In this document: positions 7,230 through 10,329 of the stretch, in pieces
How the letters are laid out: each line of letters starts with the position of its first letter
Position numbering within the stretch: the stretch's first letter is position 1
Source of the DNA: Candidatus Atribacteria bacterium
GTDB taxonomy: Bacteria > Atribacterota > Atribacteria > Atribacterales > Caldatribacteriaceae
Length of the DNA: 10,329 nucleotides
Assembly (NCBI GenBank): GCA_029982105.1
Contig: JARRCQ010000034.1
Coordinates: 1-10,329, forward strand
Direction of reading: 5' to 3'
Made by a program: the position numbers and the translations under genes
The notes under the pieces: generated by a model
What the model saw: the letters and a program-made list of their open reading frames with translations, nothing else
Databases searched by the model: none
What the model was told of the DNA's origin: nothing

Positions 7230-8498
7230 ATGTGGGAATCTCTGCTAAAATTATTCCGAATACCAGACCTAAAAAGGAGAGTGCTTTTTACTATCCTTAT
7301 GTTGGTGGTTTTTCGCATTGGTGCCCATATTCCTGTTCCAGGAATTGACCCGGGAGCGTTAGCTAATGTTTTTTCTCAGGGAGGCATTTTAGGTTTTCTG
7401 GATATGTTTGCTGGTGGTGCCTTGAGTAACTTCTCTATTTTAGCCCTGGGTATTGTTCCCTATATTAACGCTTCTATTATTATTCAGCTTTTAACAGCAG
7501 TTATTCCTCGATTAGGGGAACTAAGTAAGAGCGGAGAAGAAGGAAGAGATAAAATTGCCCAGTATACCAGGTGGTTTGCTATCCTGTTGGCTTTAGTACA
7601 AGGGTTTGGAATAACCTCTTGGATTGAGGGTATGGGAGTTGTTCTTTACCCGGGCTGGGGATACAGGATAACTGTTCTTCTTACTCTTACTGCAGGAACC
7701 ATGTTTTTAATGTGGCTGGGAGAATTGGTTTCTGATTTTGGAATAGGTAATGGTACCTCTCTGATCATTTTTGCCGGTATCGTAGCTCGGTTACTTCCTC
7801 AAATGGTGAGAACTTTTTCTCTGATTGGAGTAGGGGAAATTAATCTTTTATATTTTATTTTAGCTTTGGTTATGAATGTGGTGGTTATTGCTCTGGTAGT
7901 AGCTTTTCAAGAAGCACAAAGGAGAATCCCGGTTCAGTATGCTAAAAGAGTGGTAGGAAGAAGAATGTATGGAGGTCAGAGCACCCATATACCTATTAGA
8001 GTGGTGCAAGGAGGAGTGCTTCCTATTATCTTTGCTTCTTCTATTCTTCTTTTCCCTGCTACTTTAGCTCAGTTTTTCCAGGGGTCAGAAATTATGAACA
8101 GCATATCTAACGCTCTTGCTCCTAATTCTCCTTTATATCTTTCTCTTTATGCAGCTTTAATCATATTTTTCACTTACTTTTATACTGCGGTTTCTTTTAA
8201 TCCTATGGACTTAGCTGATAATATGCAGAAGTATGGTGGTTTTATTCCGGGAATAAGACCGGGAAGGCCTACGGTCGAGTACTTAGACCGCACTCTTTCC
8301 CGTATTACTCTGTGGGGAGCTCTGTTTTTAACTTTTGTTGCCATAGTTCCCAACATCATAACCGATGTCACTAGAGTTACCACTTTTTATTTTGGGGGAA
8401 CGGCAATCATCATTATGGTGGGCGTGGCCATCGAAACAGTGAGACAACTGGAAGCTCAATTACTCATGAGGCATTACGAAGGTTTTATTCGTAAATAA
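7230..8498 (+). CDS. secY: protein translocase channel subunit SecY
   Basis: SecY is the pore of the SecYEG translocon in the inner membrane, working with SecA for secretion and with the ribosome for membrane insertion. The 422-residue product has the expected ten membrane segments, near residues 18-36, 66-90, 113-135, 148-170, 177-198, 206-228, 262-284, 305-323, 357-378 and 385-403. The plug region is about 52-66. The cytosolic C4 loop holds QRRIPVQYAKRVVGRR; the C5 loop holds GFIPGIRPGRPT, where Arg343 matches the conserved arginine that contacts SecA or ribosomes. The cytosolic tail after the last segment is short. ATG 7230 is 1 base after rplO, with GAGGT 8 bases before it inside rplO. 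Confidence 0.98.
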   Translation: MWESLLKLFRIPDLKRRVLFTILMLVVFRIGAHIPVPGIDPGALANVFSQGGILGFLDMFAGGALSNFSILALGIVPYINASIIIQLLTAVIPRLGELSKSGEEGRDKIAQYTRWFAILLALVQGFGITSWIEGMGVVLYPGWGYRITVLLTLTAGTMFLMWLGELVSDFGIGNGTSLIIFAGIVARLLPQMVRTFSLIGVGEINLLYFILALVMNVVVIALVVAFQEAQRRIPVQYAKRVVGRRMYGGQSTHIPIRVVQGGVLPIIFASSILLFPATLAQFFQGSEIMNSISNALAPNSPLYLSLYAALIIFFTYFYTAVSFNPMDLADNMQKYGGFIPGIRPGRPTVEYLDRTLSRITLWGALFLTFVAIVPNIITDVTRVTTFYFGGTAIIIMVGVAIETVRQLEAQLLMRHYEGFIRK

Positions 8499-8500
8499 GA

Positions 8501-8506
8501 AAGGAG
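8501..8506 (+). promoter_or_regulatory. ribosome binding site for the TTG start of adk
   Basis: AAGGAG lies 9 bases before TTG 8516 in the secY-adk gap. It supports the TTG that places the P-loop at its usual distance from the N-terminus. Confidence 0.7.
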
Positions 8507-8515
8507 AAAGGGAAA

Positions 8516-9175
8516 TTGCGTGTAGTTTTACTGGGACCTCCAGGAGCAGGTAAAGGAACACAGGCTAAAATGATGGAGAAGGACTTAGGAATTAATACCT
8601 TGTCTACTGGTGATATAATTCGCCTGGCCATAAAAAACCAGACTCCTTGGGGTAAAAAAGCTGAAGAATTTGTTACAAGCGGTAGATTAGTTCCTGATGA
8701 TGTGGTAATAGGTATAGTCAGAGAGAAAATTGACCAGGATAACCTGTGGTCGGGTTTTATTCTGGATGGTTTCCCCCGCACTATAAAGCAAGCAGAAGCT
8801 TTGGAAGAAATGCTCCAAGAAAAAGGGTTGTCTTTAGATGTGGTTCTCTATTTCGCAGTGGATAAGGAAGAAGTAATAAAGAGACTTTCTTCTCGGCGAG
8901 TTTGTGAAAATTGCCAGACTCCTTATAATCTTCTTTCTAATCCTCCTCGCCAAGATGAAATTTGTGACCGATGCGGAGGGAAGCTGGTGCAAAGAGACGA
9001 TGATAAACCGGAGGTAATCCGTAAACGGCTGGAAACTTATGAACAAGAGACCAAGCCTTTAATTGATTTTTATGAAAAGCGGAACTTATTGCAAATTATC
9101 CCATCCAGCGCTCCTATAGAAGAAGTATATAATAGAGTCAAAGAAGTTTTAAAGGAAGTGACGGCTAAGCAGTGA
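8516..9175 (+). CDS. adk: adenylate kinase, long form with zinc LID
   Basis: Adenylate kinase interconverts ATP plus AMP with two ADP in the cytosol. The 219-residue product has the P-loop GPPGAGKGTQ at 7-16, the AMP-site STGD motif at 30-33, and DGFPRT at 84-89 with the AMP-binding Arg88. The LID domain (about 124-162) carries Cys130, Cys133, Cys150 and Cys153, the C4 zinc set typical of Gram-positive and many thermophilic enzymes; E. coli Adk lacks it. The TTG start gives the standard MRVVLLGPPG N-terminus, and no better codon is in frame. It is 17 bases after secY. Its last bases overlap map by 4, so the pair is probably coupled. Confidence 0.98.
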   Translation: MRVVLLGPPGAGKGTQAKMMEKDLGINTLSTGDIIRLAIKNQTPWGKKAEEFVTSGRLVPDDVVIGIVREKIDQDNLWSGFILDGFPRTIKQAEALEEMLQEKGLSLDVVLYFAVDKEEVIKRLSSRRVCENCQTPYNLLSNPPRQDEICDRCGGKLVQRDDDKPEVIRKRLETYEQETKPLIDFYEKRNLLQIIPSSAPIEEVYNRVKEVLKEVTAKQ

Positions 9176-9930
9176 GTAAGTTAGTAAACGAGGATGAAGT
9201 AGAAAAAATTGTCCAGAGCGGAAAAATTTTAGCTGAAGTTATCCGGGAAATAAAAAAGTTGATAATTCCGGGAGTCAAGACTTCTTTTCTGGATGAAGTA
9301 GCTACAAACTTAATAAGGAGTCATAAAGCTCGGCCAGCTTTTTTAGACTATAAAGGTTATCCGGCTTCTATTTGTGTTTCTATTAATGAGCAGGTGGTAC
9401 ATGGTATTCCGGGAGAACGGATAATCAAAAGGGGAGACTTGGTGAGTGTGGATATAGGGGTGGAGTTTCAAGGATTTTATACCGATGCTGCTTTTAGCGT
9501 AGTAGCAGGTGACAATAATCCTGTGGCTCAGAGGCTAATAGAAGTGACAGAAAAATCTCTATATGAGGGAATAAAAAGAGCTTTGCCGGGTAATAGGATT
9601 GGTGATATATCTCACGCCGTTCAGGAAACTATTGAGTCTGCAGGTTTCTCCGTGGTGAGAGATTTTGTGGGGCATGGTGTAGGCCGAGCCCTACACGAAG
9701 CACCTCAAATACCCAATTTTGGAAAGAAAGGTCGGGGAGAAATCATTGAAGAGGGGGTAGTTTTGGCTATTGAACCTATGGCTAATGAAAAAGGATATCA
9801 GGTGGAAATACTGGACGATGATTGGACAGTGATAACTAAAGATGGTGGCCTATCCGCTCATTTTGAGCATACCGTTTGGGTTACTAAGGAAGGGCCGGTA
9901 ATTTTAACTCGTGGTGAGGATGAAGAGTAA
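9172..9930 (+). CDS. map: type I methionine aminopeptidase
   Basis: This metal-dependent enzyme removes the initiator methionine from new proteins, often at the ribosome. The product has 252 residues. All five metal ligands can be placed: Asp94 (VSVDIG), Asp105 (FYTDAA), His168 (VGHGVG), Glu201 (AIEPM) and Glu232 (FEHT). His77 and His175 match the substrate-binding histidines of the E. coli enzyme. There is no N-terminal zinc-finger extension, as in the short MetAP-Ia class. The GTG start at 9172 overlaps the adk stop as GTGA; an AAGGAAGTG lies about 12 bases upstream. infA follows after 2 bases. No KOW-domain gene lies between them, unlike in many Clostridia. Confidence 0.98.
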   Translation: MSKLVNEDEVEKIVQSGKILAEVIREIKKLIIPGVKTSFLDEVATNLIRSHKARPAFLDYKGYPASICVSINEQVVHGIPGERIIKRGDLVSVDIGVEFQGFYTDAAFSVVAGDNNPVAQRLIEVTEKSLYEGIKRALPGNRIGDISHAVQETIESAGFSVVRDFVGHGVGRALHEAPQIPNFGKKGRGEIIEEGVVLAIEPMANEKGYQVEILDDDWTVITKDGGLSAHFEHTVWVTKEGPVILTRGEDEE

Positions 9931-9932
9931 TA

Positions 9933-10151
9933 ATGGGTAAAGAAGATATTATCGAAGTAAAGGGAACGGTATTAGAATCTTTACCTAATGCTATGTTTAA
10001 AGTAGAATTGGAAACGGGTAAAGTGATATTAGCTCATATTTCAGGTAAAATGAGGATGCATTATATTAGAATTCTTCCTGGTGATAAGGTCGCCGTAGAA
10101 ATATCGAAATATGACCCTACTAAAGGGCGAATTGTGTATCGGCATAAGTGA
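9933..10151 (+). CDS. infA: translation initiation factor IF-1
   Basis: IF-1 occupies the ribosomal A site during initiation and helps IF-2 and IF-3. The 72-residue product is a single S1-type OB fold, the exact usual length. It starts [20 protein letters not shown], then [20 protein letters not shown], and ends with [21 protein letters not shown] plus VYRHK. The ATG at 9933 is 2 bases after the map stop, with GGTGAGGA about 12 bases upstream inside map. The 23 bases after its stop form the largest gap in the window and hold the rpmJ ribosome binding site. Confidence 0.98.
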   Translation: MGKEDIIEVKGTVLESLPNAMFKVELETGKVILAHISGKMRMHYIRILPGDKVAVEISKYDPTKGRIVYRHK

Positions 10152-10174
10152 ATAGTGAGTGAGGAGGTAAGAAA

Positions 10175-10288
10175 ATGAAAGTTAGTGCTTCAGTGAAGCC
10201 AAGATGTGAAAAGTGTAAAGTGATACGTCGACGGGGAAGAGTAATGGTGGTTTGTTCTAATCCCCGCCATAAACAAAGACAGGGTTAG
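10175..10288 (+). CDS. rpmJ: 50S ribosomal protein L36, zinc form
   Basis: L36 is the smallest common 50S protein and binds 23S rRNA near the base of the factor-binding region. The 37-residue product starts [20 protein letters not shown] and ends with NPRHKQRQG. It carries the complete zinc set Cys11, Cys14, Cys27 and His32, so this is the zinc-binding form. The common third to fifth residues (VRP) are replaced by VSA here, a small variation. ATG 10175 is 6 bases after GAGGAGGT at 10161-10168. The rpsM start follows 10 bases after its stop, the normal junction between spc and alpha operons in many non-enteric bacteria. Confidence 0.97.
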   Translation: MKVSASVKPRCEKCKVIRRRGRVMVVCSNPRHKQRQG

Positions 10289-10298
10289 GAGGTTCTTT

Positions 10299-10329
10299 AT
10301 GGCCAGAATTGCGGGAATTGATTTACCCA
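10299..10329 (+). CDS. rpsM: 30S ribosomal protein S13, 5' end only
   Basis: Only ten codons and one base are in the window, reading MARIAGIDLP, the conserved start of S13, a 30S head protein that pairs with S19 and contacts P-site tRNA and the 50S subunit. AGGAGG at 10287-10292 overlaps the rpmJ stop codon and is 6 bases before ATG 10299. The position right after rpmJ is the expected one. The gene runs off the right edge. Confidence 0.93.
   Translation, partial: MARIAGIDLP

Noticed and set aside
199..9046. Minus-strand open frames opposite the ribosomal genes, adk and secY
   Set aside because: They lie opposite firmly identified genes, have odd compositions (rich in Ser, Phe, Pro) and lack recognisable domains. 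They are shadows of the coding strand.
10152..10174. Promoter or terminator in the infA-rpmJ gap, the largest in the window
   Set aside because: It is 23 bases with GTGA-type repeats and a strong ribosome binding site; there is no hairpin plus T run and no -10/-35 pair.

Overview
This window is a continuous stretch of a bacterial S10-spc ribosomal protein superoperon, running into the start of the alpha operon. All genes are on the plus strand. In order they are: the 3' end of rplW, rplB, rpsS, rplV, rpsC, rplP, rpmC, rpsQ, rplN, rplX, rplE, rpsN, rpsH, rplF, rplR, rpsE, rpmD, rplO, secY, adk, map, infA, rpmJ and the first codons of rpsM. That is 22 complete genes and two cut by the window edges. 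Every product was recognised from conserved family sequence.

The packing is extreme. The longest intergenic gap is 23 bases (infA-rpmJ). rpsC/rplP, rpsQ/rplN and adk/map overlap, and rplN may also overlap rplX. There is no space for an internal rho-independent terminator and no internal promoter could be recognised. The genes are probably read on one long transcript that enters before the window and continues past it. No stretch over 300 bases lacks a gene.

The genes work together. Most encode 50S and 30S proteins. secY supplies the membrane channel for secreted and membrane proteins, and adk keeps adenine nucleotides balanced. map removes the initiator methionine, and infA is initiation factor IF1. 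Nearly every start has a strong purine-rich Shine-Dalgarno sequence, and six starts are not ATG (TTG: rpsC, rplN, adk; GTG: rplE, rpsH, map).

The host is a bacterium with moderately low GC (about 40% by eye) that uses the standard stop codons, including TGA. The order secY-adk-map-infA-rpmJ-rpsM, the short zinc-type S14 and the zinc-LID adenylate kinase resemble Firmicutes and several deep-branching or uncultured phyla. The phylum cannot be fixed by eye. Four products (L24, S14, Adk, L36) carry intact four-ligand zinc motifs.

No mobile element, CRISPR array, RNA gene or unknown gene was seen, and I found no new system. The main oddity is at the left edge: the rplW frame meets an in-frame TGA at bases 11-13, and the other two frames are also closed there. 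This is most likely a sequence or assembly error, or a contig end.
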